This document shows positions 27,494 through 36,573 of a stretch of DNA of 64,000 nucleotides, in pieces. Made by a program: the position numbers and the translations under genes. The stretch lies in contig NZ_JAOWPS010000002.1 in the NCBI RefSeq assembly GCF_025753795.1, forward strand, positions 62,001-126,000. The letters are read 5' to 3'. Origin of the DNA: Mesorhizobium sp. YC-39 (lineage in GTDB: Bacteria; Pseudomonadota; Alphaproteobacteria; Rhizobiales; Rhizobiaceae). Numbering within the stretch: the stretch's first letter is position 1; each line of letters begins with the position of its first letter. A model generated the notes under the pieces. The model worked only from the letters and a program-made list of their open reading frames with translations, did not search any database and was not told where the DNA came from.

Positions 27494-28477
27494 ATGGCGG
27501 CGCTGACCCTTATGAGATTGGCCGGATTGAGCGGGGCGGCGCTGCCTTTGGCGGCGGCGACGCTGTTCGTCGGAGCGGCCTTGGCCAAGTCTCCGAAATT
27601 GCCTGAAACCGTACCCGTCCCGGTGCTCAATCAATCGCAGCCTGCGCAAAAAGACGCTCCGGCCGACGTGCCGCTTCCTGAGCCGCGCCCCGCTGACGCG
27701 CCAAAGCCCGATCAACCCGCGACAAACGAACCCAGCCAGAAGTCCGGCCAGCACAAGGACCCCCGCCCGGAACCATCGGCAAATGCTCCAAGGCCGACCG
27801 AAAAGCCGACTGAAGCAGAACCCGAGGCGCAACCGCCCCCGATTGCCCCGCAACCGCCGGAGAAGCCGGCCGAGGCGCAAGAGGAAAAAATGCTGCCCGA
27901 TCCGCGTTCGGCCGACCTGCCGGAAGGAAAAATGCCGGACGAGGAACTTGCCTGTCGGCGGCGGCTGAAATCGATGGGCGTCGACTTCGAGGAACACAAG
28001 CCCGAGCACAATCCGGAAATCGGCTGCTCGATCCCCTATCCGATCATGTTGAAGACGCTCGGCAAATCGATCGCCATCGGCCCGCAGACCGAGCTCAACT
28101 GTGAAATGGCCGAGGCTGCCGCGCGCTTTGCCGCCGATGTCATCCAGCCCGCTGCCAAGGCCGAATTCGGCGCCGATTTGAAATCGATCAGCCAGGCATC
28201 CGCCTTTGTCTGCCGGCCGCGCAACGGCACCAGGAAACTGTCGGAACACGCCTTCGGCAACGCGCTCGACATATCGAGCTTCACGCTTTCGGACGGCAAG
28301 AAGATCGAAATTGGCCCGGCGCCGCCGGAGAAGGACGGCAAGTTCCTCAATGCCGTGCGCAAGGCAGCCTGCGGACCATTCAAGACCGTGCTGGGGCCAG
28401 GCGCTGATGCCGACCACGCCTTGCATTTCCACCTCGACCTCGAACCGCGCCGCCACCACGGCACTTTCTGCCAGTGA
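27494..28477 (+). CDS. Extensin-like family protein (exported, Pro-rich)
   Basis: A 327-residue exported protein. A hydrophobic N-terminus (signal peptide or anchor), then about 110 residues rich in Pro, Glu and Lys, then an extensin-like C-terminal domain: CRRRLKSMGVDFEEHKP, GCSIPYPIMLKTLG, NCEMAEAAARF, SAFVCRPRNGTRKLSEHAFG, NALDISSF, HALHFHLDLEPRR. The SEHAxGxAxD and final HxHxD residues resemble those of D,D-peptidase-like metallo-folds, so a cell-wall role is likely. Paralogue of the next gene. Confidence 0.88.
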   Translation: MAALTLMRLAGLSGAALPLAAATLFVGAALAKSPKLPETVPVPVLNQSQPAQKDAPADVPLPEPRPADAPKPDQPATNEPSQKSGQHKDPRPEPSANAPRPTEKPTEAEPEAQPPPIAPQPPEKPAEAQEEKMLPDPRSADLPEGKMPDEELACRRRLKSMGVDFEEHKPEHNPEIGCSIPYPIMLKTLGKSIAIGPQTELNCEMAEAAARFAADVIQPAAKAEFGADLKSISQASAFVCRPRNGTRKLSEHAFGNALDISSFTLSDGKKIEIGPAPPEKDGKFLNAVRKAACGPFKTVLGPGADADHALHFHLDLEPRRHHGTFCQ

Positions 28478-28587
28478 CCATAGTAGGCCCGCGTGCCGCA
28501 ATTTGGCCGCAGGCCTGAACACCGGCGCTGAGTTTTCCTTTACCCTTGATCGTTAAAATGCCGGCTATCTGGAAAGGGATTCCACCG

Positions 28588-29403
28588 ATGGACGGGATAT
28601 TTCGCGCGGCGTCTGTGCTCGCGCGGCAATCGAGGCGCGTGCGAGTGGCCGCCGGCGGCCTAGCCGCCGGGCTTGCCCTTGCCGCGGTTTCGGCCTGCAA
28701 TACCGGCAGCGTGCTTTCGCTGCAGCCAGCCGTCGACGTCGGCTCCCAGACAGCCGCCGTACCGCAATATTCCGGTATGCAGAGGCTCGTCCCATCCAAT
28801 CCCGACATGATGACGGCCGCCTATCCGCGTATGGATGACCCGATGTCGCCTGTCGAGCAGATGCCGGCCAGCGAGACCGACTGCCGCCAGCAGCTGAAAC
28901 GCCTCGATGTCGTCTACACCGATCTGGCGCCCATCCACGAGGGCCAGTGCGGCATCGACTATCCCGTCAAGGTCTCGGCCATCGGCAGCATCCAGATGAA
29001 GCCGGCCGCGACGCTGACCTGCGATATGGCCGCCACTTTCGCCGGCTGGACAAAGAACGAACTCGTTCCCGCCGCCCGCTGGCGTTATTTCTCGGGCGTC
29101 AAGACCATCCATCAAGGCTCGAGCTATTCCTGCCGCCGGATCGCCGGCGAAGGCGTGCTGTCGGAGCACGGCAAGGGCAATGCGCTCGACGTCATGAGCA
29201 TCGAGCTCAACAATGGCGACGACATCGACGTGCGCAAGCCCGGCCTGTTCGCCTTCCGCACGCGCGGCTTCCTCAACAATGTGCGCGCCGACGGCTGCCA
29301 GTATTTCACCACCGTGCTCGGCCCTGGCTACAATTACGACCACCGCAACCATTTCCATTTCGACATCAAGAACCGCAGGAACGGCTACCGCGCCTGCCGC
29401 TGA
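28588..29403 (+). CDS. Extensin-like family lipoprotein
   Basis: About 271 residues. A lipoprotein signal ending AGLALAAVSAC gives lipidated Cys; ATG 28588 was chosen with GGGA upstream, although a TTG 14 codons earlier is open. The C-terminal domain has CRQQLKRLDVVYTDLAP, GQCGIDYPVKV, TCDMAATFAGW, SYSCRRIAGEGVLSEHGKGN, ALDVMSI, NHFHFDIKNRR: the same fold and cysteine pattern as the preceding gene with 110 bases between them. Probably a cell-envelope protein; substrate unknown. Confidence 0.87.
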   Translation: MDGIFRAASVLARQSRRVRVAAGGLAAGLALAAVSACNTGSVLSLQPAVDVGSQTAAVPQYSGMQRLVPSNPDMMTAAYPRMDDPMSPVEQMPASETDCRQQLKRLDVVYTDLAPIHEGQCGIDYPVKVSAIGSIQMKPAATLTCDMAATFAGWTKNELVPAARWRYFSGVKTIHQGSSYSCRRIAGEGVLSEHGKGNALDVMSIELNNGDDIDVRKPGLFAFRTRGFLNNVRADGCQYFTTVLGPGYNYDHRNHFHFDIKNRRNGYRACR

Positions 29404-29467
29404 AACCATAGTGGATCCCTCTGCCCAAGCGCCGCGACCCCACGTAAAGTGATGTGATATCGCGTGG

Positions 29468-30184
29468 GTGGATTTCGTGAGCCAACGAAGCCTTAAACGA
29501 CGTGCAACGACCTGGCTGGTGGCATTCCTGGCCTTCTATCTCGTGCTCGCCTATTTCGCCGCGCCTGAATTCTGGACATTCCGCGACCGCAACTTCCGCA
29601 CCCACAGCTTCGAGATGGTGACGTACACGCCGCAAGGCATTCCGGGGGATCCGATCAATGTCGGCCTTGTCGGCACCGAAAAGGAGCTCGTCCACGCCTT
29701 CGCCGTTGCCGGCTGGGACACCGCCGACGCCGTCACGCTGAAGACCGCGATCGAGATCGGCGAAAGCGTGCTGTTCGGCCGCCCCTATCCCGACGCGCCA
29801 GTCAGCCGGCTGCTGTTCGAAGGCCGCGCCCAGGATCTGGCCTTTGAAAAACCGGTCGGCGGCAGCGCCGACCAGCGTCATCATGTCCGCTTCTGGCATA
29901 CCGATACGACCGGCGACGATGGCCGACCGCTGTGGCTGGGTTCGGCAAGCTTCGACCGCGGCGTCGGCCTCAGCCACGACACCGGCGCGATCACCCACCA
30001 TATCGGCCCGGACATCGACGCCGAGCGCGATTCCCTGATCCACGACCTTTCCGCCGCTGGCATGCTGATCTCGACCAGCGAAATTCCTGGTATCGGTGCG
30101 ACCAGGACCGGGCGGAACGGCGAAGGCGACCCCTATTTCACCGACGGCAAGGCGGTGATCGGCATATTGCGGCAACTGCCATGA
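29468..30184 (+). CDS. LssY C-terminal domain membrane protein
   Basis: A 238-residue protein with one N-terminal membrane helix (TTWLVAFLAFYLVLAYFAA) and an extracytoplasmic domain matching the LssY C-terminal type: GDPINVGLVGTEKELVHAFA, AGWDTADAVTLKTAI, RPYPDAPVSRLLFEGRAQDL, RHHVRFWHT, WLGSASFDRGVGL, THHIGPDIDAERD. LssY was named from a type I secretion locus of Legionella; here it stands alone. The start is a GTG at 29468 or a second GTG three codons later. Function unknown. Confidence 0.82.
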   Translation: MDFVSQRSLKRRATTWLVAFLAFYLVLAYFAAPEFWTFRDRNFRTHSFEMVTYTPQGIPGDPINVGLVGTEKELVHAFAVAGWDTADAVTLKTAIEIGESVLFGRPYPDAPVSRLLFEGRAQDLAFEKPVGGSADQRHHVRFWHTDTTGDDGRPLWLGSASFDRGVGLSHDTGAITHHIGPDIDAERDSLIHDLSAAGMLISTSEIPGIGATRTGRNGEGDPYFTDGKAVIGILRQLP

Positions 30185-30216
30185 GCGGGCGGAACCGGGA
30201 TGTTATGGATCCGGAA

Positions 30217-31239
30217 TCAGGACATGGCGATCACGATCTTGCCGAACGGTCCCGCCTCAAGACGTTCGAATGCCTGCGGCACCTCGTCGAAGCTGAAGAC
30301 CTTGTCGATCACCGGCTTGATGGCAAGCGTCTCGACCGCCTGGTTCATCCGCTCGAAGGCGCGGCGATGACCAATCGATATGCCCTGCACGACAATCCGG
30401 TTGCGCATGAAGGGCAGGATCGGAAAACTGAGCTCCATGCTGCCCAGCAGGCCGATGACTGACAGCCGCCCGTCAGCGCCCAGCGCGTTGAGCGATCGCC
30501 GTGCATTGTCGCCGCCAACCATTTCAAGCACGTGCTTGACACCGACGCCATCCGTCAACGCGCGCGCGGCCTCGTCCCATGCCGGCTGAGTGCGATAGTT
30601 GATCGCCTGCCAGGCGCCAAGTTTCCTTGCCCGCTCAAGCTTCTCGTCGCTGCTGGATGTGACGATGGCGCGCAGGCCGAAGGCGGCGGCGAACTGGAGC
30701 GCAAACAGCGACACGCCGCCAGTACCCTGGATGAGAACGGTTTCGCCCGGTATCGGCCTTGTCGCCTCGACCAGAGCGAACCACGCCGTCAGCGCCGCAA
30801 TCGGCAACGTCGAGGCTTCGGCATCGCTCAGCGACGCCGGCGCTACAACGACGGCATCGTCGCGCAAGAGCACATGGTCGGACAACGTGCCGGGCAGCGA
30901 CGACCCTAGCGTATGTTTGTGCAGCACCGGCGGCGCGTCGCCATCCGGCCAATCGGCGATCACCTGGCCAAGCACGCGCTGCCCGACCCGGAAACGACTG
31001 ACCTCACGTCCGACGGCCACCACTTCGCCGACCGCATCGGACGTTGGTACGAAGGGAAAGGTGAGGTCCGGGATCAGCACGCCGTCCACGATCATCCTGT
31101 CCTTGTAGTTCAGCGACACGGCTTTGATCCGCACCAGAAGGTCATGCGGACCGGGCTCCGGAACCGTTCCTTCCGCTCTCCGCAGCTTGGGCAGGCCGAA
31201 GCCTGTCATTTGCCAGGATCTGTTGATGTCAGTGCTCAT
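30217..31239 (-). CDS. MDR-family NAD(P)-dependent alcohol dehydrogenase/quinone reductase
   Basis: About 340 residues of the medium-chain dehydrogenase/reductase superfamily: GroES-like N-terminal part (HDLLVRIKAVSLNYKDRMI, FVPTSDAVGEVVAVG) and Rossmann domain (VLIQGTGGVSLFALQFAAAF). The C/H/C zinc ligands and four-cysteine structural zinc loop of alcohol dehydrogenases are not seen, so it is probably a zinc-independent reductase. ATG 31239 was preferred over the upstream one by the match MSTDINRSW. Divergent from a LysR gene, which probably controls it. Confidence 0.85.
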   Translation of the reverse strand: MSTDINRSWQMTGFGLPKLRRAEGTVPEPGPHDLLVRIKAVSLNYKDRMIVDGVLIPDLTFPFVPTSDAVGEVVAVGREVSRFRVGQRVLGQVIADWPDGDAPPVLHKHTLGSSLPGTLSDHVLLRDDAVVVAPASLSDAEASTLPIAALTAWFALVEATRPIPGETVLIQGTGGVSLFALQFAAAFGLRAIVTSSSDEKLERARKLGAWQAINYRTQPAWDEAARALTDGVGVKHVLEMVGGDNARRSLNALGADGRLSVIGLLGSMELSFPILPFMRNRIVVQGISIGHRRAFERMNQAVETLAIKPVIDKVFSFDEVPQAFERLEAGPFGKIVIAMS

Positions 31240-31367
31240 CTCGTTCCGCGCTCCGCGATTGGTGGCCAAGTCGGACATTTACGCCGTTTCACTATGGAGA
31301 AAAGCGCTTCCATGCGGCATATTTGGAAACGAATTAGGGAATAAGACTCTACAATTGGAGGGCGTCA

Positions 31368-32282
31368 TTGGAACCGGCTAGCTTGCAAGGCATTCTCGCA
31401 TTCGTCCAAGCGGTCGAGGCCGGCAGCTTCACTGACGCTGGCAAACGGCTGCATGTGACCAAGTCGGCGATCGGAAAATCGATCGCGCAGCTGGAACAGC
31501 GATTGGGCGTTCGCCTGCTCAACCGCACGACCCGCAGTCTCAGCCCGACCAGCGAAGGTTTGGGGTACTACGAAGCCTGCGTCAGGGCACTCGCCGAGAT
31601 CGAGGCTGCCCAGTCGTTGCTCGCCGCGCGTCGGCTGGTGCCTTCCGGCCGGCTTCGTGTCGACGTGCCCCTGGCCTTCGGTCGCCGCTGCGTCGCCCCT
31701 GTTCTGTTCGACATTTCCAGAAAATTTCCGGATTTGACGGTGGAAATCTCCTTCAACGACCGGCGCGTCGACTTGATCGAGGAGGGCATCGATCTGGCGG
31801 TCCGCATGGGCGATCTCGATGACAGCCTGTCGCTTGCGGCGCGTCGCATCTACGCCCAGCGCTCGGCCATCTGCGCGGCCCCTGCCTATCTCGAAGCGCA
31901 TGGCCGGCCACGATCGATCGAGGATCTCGCCAACCACAGTGTCATCGGCTACGGTCGCGACGGCGTCGTGCGCCCCTGGGCCATAAGACATGCCGACGGC
32001 CATCTCGGAAAATTCGTGCCCAGGGCACGGCTTGTCCTCGGTCACGGCGAGCCAATGCTGGATGCCGCTCTTGCCGGCTGCGGCATCGTTTTTCTGCCGA
32101 CCTGGCTGGCGGCCGACAGTTTCAAGCGCGGCGAACTCGAAATGGTACTGTCGGACTGTCTCGTCGAAGACATCGTCGTCCACGCCGTCTGGCCGGTGAC
32201 GCGTAATCTCACGCCGAAGGTCCGCGTCGTCGTCGATGCCCTGGTCGAGCATTTCTCGTCGCCGTCCTGGGATGCGACCTGA
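31368..32282 (+). CDS. LysR family transcriptional regulator
   Basis: A 304-residue LysR regulator with the helix-turn-helix LQGILAFVQAVEAGSF, LHVTKSAIGKSIAQLEQRLG, VRLLNRTTRSLSPT and a C-terminal effector domain of the CrgA-like group. The start is a TTG with GGAGGG upstream (ggagggcgtcattgg). It faces the MDR dehydrogenase gene across 128 bases; autoregulation and control of that gene are expected for the family. Confidence 0.9.
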   Translation: MEPASLQGILAFVQAVEAGSFTDAGKRLHVTKSAIGKSIAQLEQRLGVRLLNRTTRSLSPTSEGLGYYEACVRALAEIEAAQSLLAARRLVPSGRLRVDVPLAFGRRCVAPVLFDISRKFPDLTVEISFNDRRVDLIEEGIDLAVRMGDLDDSLSLAARRIYAQRSAICAAPAYLEAHGRPRSIEDLANHSVIGYGRDGVVRPWAIRHADGHLGKFVPRARLVLGHGEPMLDAALAGCGIVFLPTWLAADSFKRGELEMVLSDCLVEDIVVHAVWPVTRNLTPKVRVVVDALVEHFSSPSWDAT

Positions 32283-32356
32283 ATGGAACAGTCTTCATCT
32301 TGAAAAATGGCGGCCGTCTATTTTCGAAGACCACGCCGCAATGCTATTGACCGCTC

Positions 32357-33667
32357 ATGCTTTATGCTGAAATCGCTATCGTGGTCGTCCTCATCTGCGT
32401 GAACGGCCTTCTGGCAATGTCCGAACTTGCCATTGTCTCGTCACGGCCTGCCCGCCTCAAGGCAATGATCGACCGCAACGTCACCGGTGCCGGCCGCGCC
32501 CTGGCACTTGGCTCCAACCCCGGCAAATTCCTGTCATCCGTACAGATCGGCATCACCCTGGTCGGCGTTCTCTCAGGCGCATTTTCCGGCGCCACGCTCG
32601 GCGAACGGCTGTCCGTCTTCCTGGCATCGACCGGCATCCGCGAAAGTCTTGCCGACCCAATCGGCGTCGGCATCGTCGTCGCCCTCATCACTTATTTCTC
32701 GCTGATCATCGGCGAATTGGTGCCCAAGCAGATCGCGCTGCGCGATCCCGAACGCGTCGCCGCCAGGGTCGCTCCGGCCATGACCATCCTCGCCACCGTG
32801 TCGGCGCCTCTGGTCTTCCTGCTCGACATTTCCGGCCGCGCCATCCTGTGGCTGCTTGGCCAGCGCGGCGAAAGCGAGGAGAAGGTCACCGACGAGGAGA
32901 TCAAGATGCTGGTCGCCGAGGCCGAGCATCATGGCACCATCGAATCCGACGAGCGGCGCATGATCGCCGGCGTCATGCGGCTTGGCGACCGCGCCGTGCG
33001 CGCGGTGATGACGCCGCGCACCGAGGTCGACTGGATCAACCTGCAGTCCGACGATGCGGCGATCCGCAAGCTCTTGATGGATACCCAGCATTCACGCCTG
33101 CCGGCTGGCGATGGCGGCGTCGACGCCATGATCGGTGTCGTCCAGACCCGCGACGTGCTGGCCGCGATGCTTGGCGGTCGCGCGCTCGACCCGCGCCGGC
33201 ATGTGCGCGCCGCGCCCATCGTCCATGACCAGGCCGACGCGCTGGATGTTCTTTCCAAGCTCAAGGAATCCGACGTGCCGATGGCGCTGGTCCATGACGA
33301 GTATGGCCATTTCGAAGGCATCGTCACCCCGGCCGACATACTGGAAGCCATCACCGGCGTCTTCCGCGCGGATCTCGACGCCGGCGACGAGGAAAACGCC
33401 GTCAAGCGCGAGGACGGCTCATGGCTGCTCGCCGGCTACATGCAGGCCGACGAGATGGCGGATGTTCTGGGCATCGACCTGCCGGAGAACCGCGACTACG
33501 AGACCGTTGCCGGCTATGTGCTGTCGCACATGCACCATCTGCCGGCGACCGGCGAATGCGTCGACGCGCAAGGCTGGCGGTTCGAAGTGGTCGACCTTGA
33601 CGGCCGCCGCATCGACAAGCTCATCGCCACGCGCCTGCCAAGCGGCCATCGCGAGGTCGTACGGTGA
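32357..33667 (+). CDS. CNNM/CorC-type transporter-associated protein with CBS domains
   Basis: A 436-residue hemolysin C/CNNM-family protein. Residues 1-150 form the DUF21 membrane domain (EIAIVVVLICVNGLLAMSEL, LITYFSLIIGELVPKQIAL), residues 190-330 a CBS pair (VRAVMTPRTEVDWINL, VPMALVHDEYGHFEGIVTP), and the end is the CorC/HlyC domain (SWLLAGYMQADEMADVLG, YVLSHMHHLPATGECV). The family is linked to magnesium or cobalt transport and resistance. A short copy of its C-terminal sequence is found again at 45565. Confidence 0.9.
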   Translation: MLYAEIAIVVVLICVNGLLAMSELAIVSSRPARLKAMIDRNVTGAGRALALGSNPGKFLSSVQIGITLVGVLSGAFSGATLGERLSVFLASTGIRESLADPIGVGIVVALITYFSLIIGELVPKQIALRDPERVAARVAPAMTILATVSAPLVFLLDISGRAILWLLGQRGESEEKVTDEEIKMLVAEAEHHGTIESDERRMIAGVMRLGDRAVRAVMTPRTEVDWINLQSDDAAIRKLLMDTQHSRLPAGDGGVDAMIGVVQTRDVLAAMLGGRALDPRRHVRAAPIVHDQADALDVLSKLKESDVPMALVHDEYGHFEGIVTPADILEAITGVFRADLDAGDEENAVKREDGSWLLAGYMQADEMADVLGIDLPENRDYETVAGYVLSHMHHLPATGECVDAQGWRFEVVDLDGRRIDKLIATRLPSGHREVVR

Positions 33668-33765
33668 CGATCGACACACAGAATGTCACCACAAACAGAC
33701 AAGTATGCCACCCGGCGGAGCAACCCTACTCCCAGGTGCCTGCGGTGATTCGACAGAACATAGGC

Positions 33766-35565
33766 TTACGAGGCCGCAGCGATAACAAAGCGGCGCCAGC
33801 CACCGAATGACGAGATATCGCAGGCGTCGGTCAGGCCAGCGGTTTCCACCAGAAAGCCCTTGGCCGCGCTGCCGTCCTCGAGTTCGATCGTGCCAATGCC
33901 AAGCGGCGGCGGAATGGCCGCGACGAAACGGCCGAAGGCGTCGGCGCAAAGCCGCCAGACCTCGACTTCGACCGCGGTGCCGCCATCGCCAACCCGGATC
34001 AGGCCGGGCTTGGGCACCGACTGGCCGGCAAGCGCATAGAGCCTGTAGGCCGCGGATGTCCTCGCCACGCGCGAAAACCGTGCGCCAAGCTGGCTGAGCT
34101 GGCCGTTGAGCGGCATGCCCGACAGGTGCGCGCCGACGACCACCAGATCGATCATGCCATCGTCGGTTGACGACGCTGCCGGGAGAATGCCCGGCTGCTG
34201 CCAGCCGGTTGCGCCGAGCGAAAGCCCGCTCGCGGCATGGATATCGCGGGCAAGTGCCGCGGTCAGGCCATCCCTGCCCGCCATGGCGAGCAAGGTCACG
34301 CTCATCGGCAGACCGTCGTCGCGCTTGCCTGCCGGCACTGCGATGCCGCACAAGTCGAGCAGATTGACGAAATTGGTATAGGTGCCGAGGCGGCTGTTGG
34401 TGACGATCGGGTCGGCAAGTACAGCATCGACCGTGTAATGGGTTGGCGCGGTTGGCACGCAGAACAGGTCGACCGAGGCGATGACCGGGTCGAGCTTCGC
34501 CTTGTATGCCTGCAAGGCATAGAGCCCGCGGAAGGCATCGGCCGCCGAGAGGTTGCGCGCGCCACCGATGATCTTGCGTGTTACCGGGTGCATGGCCGCC
34601 TCGTTGGCCTCCATGAAATCGGCAATGGCGGCGTAACGTTCGGCCACCCAGGCGCCCTCGTAGAGAAGATTGGCGGTGGCGTAGAAATCGCCGAAGGGGA
34701 TTTCCACCAGCCGGCAGCCGAGCCGCGACAGCATGGCAAGCGAGGCCTCGTAGCCGGCCTGCATCGAAGCGTCGCCGAAGAATTTCAGGTCGGCTTTTGC
34801 CGGGACACCGACGCTCAGCACCGGCGGGCGCACAGCGAGCGGCTGGATGGCGATGTCGCGCGAATAGGGATCGGCTGCGTCGCGCGCCGCGGCGACGGAG
34901 AACACCTTATAGGCGTCGTCGACGGTCAGCGCGAACACCGAGACGCAGTCGAGCGTGCGGCAGGCAGGCACGACGCCGGCGGCCGACAGCGCGCCGACAG
35001 TCGGCTTCAGCCCGACGATGTTGTTGAGGCCGGCGGGAATGCGGCCGGAGCCGGCCGTATCCGTGCCGAGCGCGAAGGAGACGATGCCGTGCGCCGTCGC
35101 CACTGCCGACCCCGACGAGGAGCCGCCTGGCACTAGGCTGGCATCAACCGCGTTCTTCGGGATCGGGTACGGCGTGCGCACGCCGACAAGGCCGGTGGCG
35201 AACTGGTCGAGATTGGTTTTGCCCACCACCAGCGCGCCGGCAGCCTTCAGCCTCGCCACCACGGTGGCGTCTTTGTCAGGCGCATAGGCATATTCGGCGC
35301 AGGCCGCCGTGGTCGGCATGCCGGCGACATCGATATTATCCTTGACGGCGAAGGGCACGCCCCACAACGGCTTGGTCACCGGATCGAACGGTCCAAGCTT
35401 TTGCGCCTGCGCCAGCATCTCCGTCTTTCTGGCGAGATGAATGAAGATGCCCGGATCGTCAGCCGCCTCGATGCGCGCATGAACCATATCGATCACGGCA
35501 ACGACACTGGTGCCGGCCGCATAGGCCGCGTGCAAACTGCCGATGTCGAAGCGGATCTCGCTCAT
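33766..35565 (-). CDS. atzF: Allophanate hydrolase
   Basis: A 599-residue amidase-signature enzyme, the usual AtzF length. The catalytic Lys75 (FAVKDNIDV), cis-Ser149 in PGGSSSGSA and nucleophile Ser173 in TDTAGSGRIPAGL are in place. The C-terminal third (IDLVVVGAHLSGMPLNGQL onwards, ending SFGGWRRFV) is the domain specific to allophanate hydrolases that completes decarboxylative breakdown to ammonia and CO2. CTGGAGGAGG precedes ATG 35565, which overlaps the cupin stop. Last gene of the ureide operon. Confidence 0.92.
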   Translation of the reverse strand: MSEIRFDIGSLHAAYAAGTSVVAVIDMVHARIEAADDPGIFIHLARKTEMLAQAQKLGPFDPVTKPLWGVPFAVKDNIDVAGMPTTAACAEYAYAPDKDATVVARLKAAGALVVGKTNLDQFATGLVGVRTPYPIPKNAVDASLVPGGSSSGSAVATAHGIVSFALGTDTAGSGRIPAGLNNIVGLKPTVGALSAAGVVPACRTLDCVSVFALTVDDAYKVFSVAAARDAADPYSRDIAIQPLAVRPPVLSVGVPAKADLKFFGDASMQAGYEASLAMLSRLGCRLVEIPFGDFYATANLLYEGAWVAERYAAIADFMEANEAAMHPVTRKIIGGARNLSAADAFRGLYALQAYKAKLDPVIASVDLFCVPTAPTHYTVDAVLADPIVTNSRLGTYTNFVNLLDLCGIAVPAGKRDDGLPMSVTLLAMAGRDGLTAALARDIHAASGLSLGATGWQQPGILPAASSTDDGMIDLVVVGAHLSGMPLNGQLSQLGARFSRVARTSAAYRLYALAGQSVPKPGLIRVGDGGTAVEVEVWRLCADAFGRFVAAIPPPLGIGTIELEDGSAAKGFLVETAGLTDACDISSFGGWRRFVIAAAS

Positions 35566-35918
35566 TTGGCCTCCTCCAGAATGATCACCGGCAGGTCCCA
35601 CTGGATCAGCACGATGCAGCCGTCTTTCGTCCATACCGAATGCTCGGTCCCGACCGGATTCAGGATCACGCTACCGGCCGGGTAGTCGCCGTTCTCGTCG
35701 CTCTGGGTGCCGTCAAGCACGACAATGGTCTCCAGCCCGACATGGCGATGGCGCGGCACACCGGCGCCTGGCCGGTAGTTGAGGATTGCGACCGACGGTT
35801 CGGCCGGCCCGCCCCTGAGCAACCAGTGCACCGTGATGCCGTCACGGAAATGCTCGAAGGCCAGATCGCGCCAGCCGCCATTGAGGAGGCCGGCAAAACT
35901 CAGATTAGGCATTGGCAA
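35562..35918 (-). CDS. Cupin protein in the ureide operon
   Basis: A 118-residue cupin of the ChrR-type cupin_7 kind: [20 protein letters not shown] holds the HxH metal ligands, followed by [20 protein letters not shown] and VGTEHSVWT with the final His. It starts inside the end of the hydrolase gene (8-14 bases, depending on which of two close ATGs is used) and overlaps atzF by four bases, so it is part of the operon. A role with an unstable intermediate such as carboxybiuret or allophanate is possible but speculative. Confidence 0.85.
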   Translation of the reverse strand: MPMPNLSFAGLLNGGWRDLAFEHFRDGITVHWLLRGGPAEPSVAILNYRPGAGVPRHRHVGLETIVVLDGTQSDENGDYPAGSVILNPVGTEHSVWTKDGCIVLIQWDLPVIILEEAK

Positions 35919-36573
35919 TTCCCTCGAGCACCTGGCCGGTCGTCGCCGTCCAGCCGACGATGGCGCCTTGTGCCCTGATCATGGCCAATGCGGCTGCCTT
36001 GAATTCGGGAAAGTAGCTCTCGGTCGCGTCCTCGGCGAGCAGGCACTCATAGCCGCGGTCGTTGGCCTCGCGCATCGTCGTCTGCACGCAGACCTCCGTC
36101 GTCACTCCGGCAAAGACTAGCTGCCTTGCACCGAGCCGTTTGAGGTCATCACCAAGGCTGGTCGCATAGAACGCGCCCTTGCCAGGCTTCTCGATGACGA
36201 TCTCGCCGGGCAAGGGCGCAAGCTCGTCAAGGATACGCGTGCCGGGCTCACCGGCGATCAGCACACGGCCCATCGGGCCGGCGTCGCCGATGCGGATCGA
36301 CGGGTTGCCGCGATCGCGCTTGGCGGGAGGCAGATCCGAAAGGTCGGGCCTGTGGCATTCCATGGTGTGGATTACCGGCAGTCCGGCGGCGCGAAAGCCT
36401 TCGATCAGTCTCTTCACCGCCGGCACGATCGCCACCACCCGGCTGACGTCGTTGCCGAGGCTGGCGCCGAAGCCGCCCGGCTCGGCGAAATCGCGCTGCA
36501 TGTCGATGACGATGAGCGCCGTCGCCTGCGGCTCGAAGGCAAAGGCAAATGGCAGGGCATCGATTTCCGCCAT
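35905..36573 (-). CDS. Isochorismatase-fold cysteine hydrolase, possible triuret hydrolase
   Basis: A 222-residue cysteine hydrolase with the triad Asp24 ([10 protein letters not shown]), Lys129 (IEKPGKGAF) and Cys162 ([20 protein letters not shown]). It resembles the biuret hydrolase in the same operon in layout, including the [13 protein letters not shown] segment and the [10 protein letters not shown] loop, but is clearly a different enzyme. Known ureide pathways use a second hydrolase of this fold, TrtA, for triuret, which makes that the leading candidate; N-carbamoyl substrates are an alternative. Its start overlaps the ATPase stop by one base (TGATG). Confidence 0.85.
   Translation of the reverse strand: MAEIDALPFAFAFEPQATALIVIDMQRDFAEPGGFGASLGNDVSRVVAIVPAVKRLIEGFRAAGLPVIHTMECHRPDLSDLPPAKRDRGNPSIRIGDAGPMGRVLIAGEPGTRILDELAPLPGEIVIEKPGKGAFYATSLGDDLKRLGARQLVFAGVTTEVCVQTTMREANDRGYECLLAEDATESYFPEFKAAALAMIRAQGAIVGWTATTGQVLEGIANA

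Noticed and set aside
34237..35136. Plus-strand frame of 299 codons inside allophanate hydrolase
   Set aside because: It is the complement of a gene with intact catalytic motifs and operon context.
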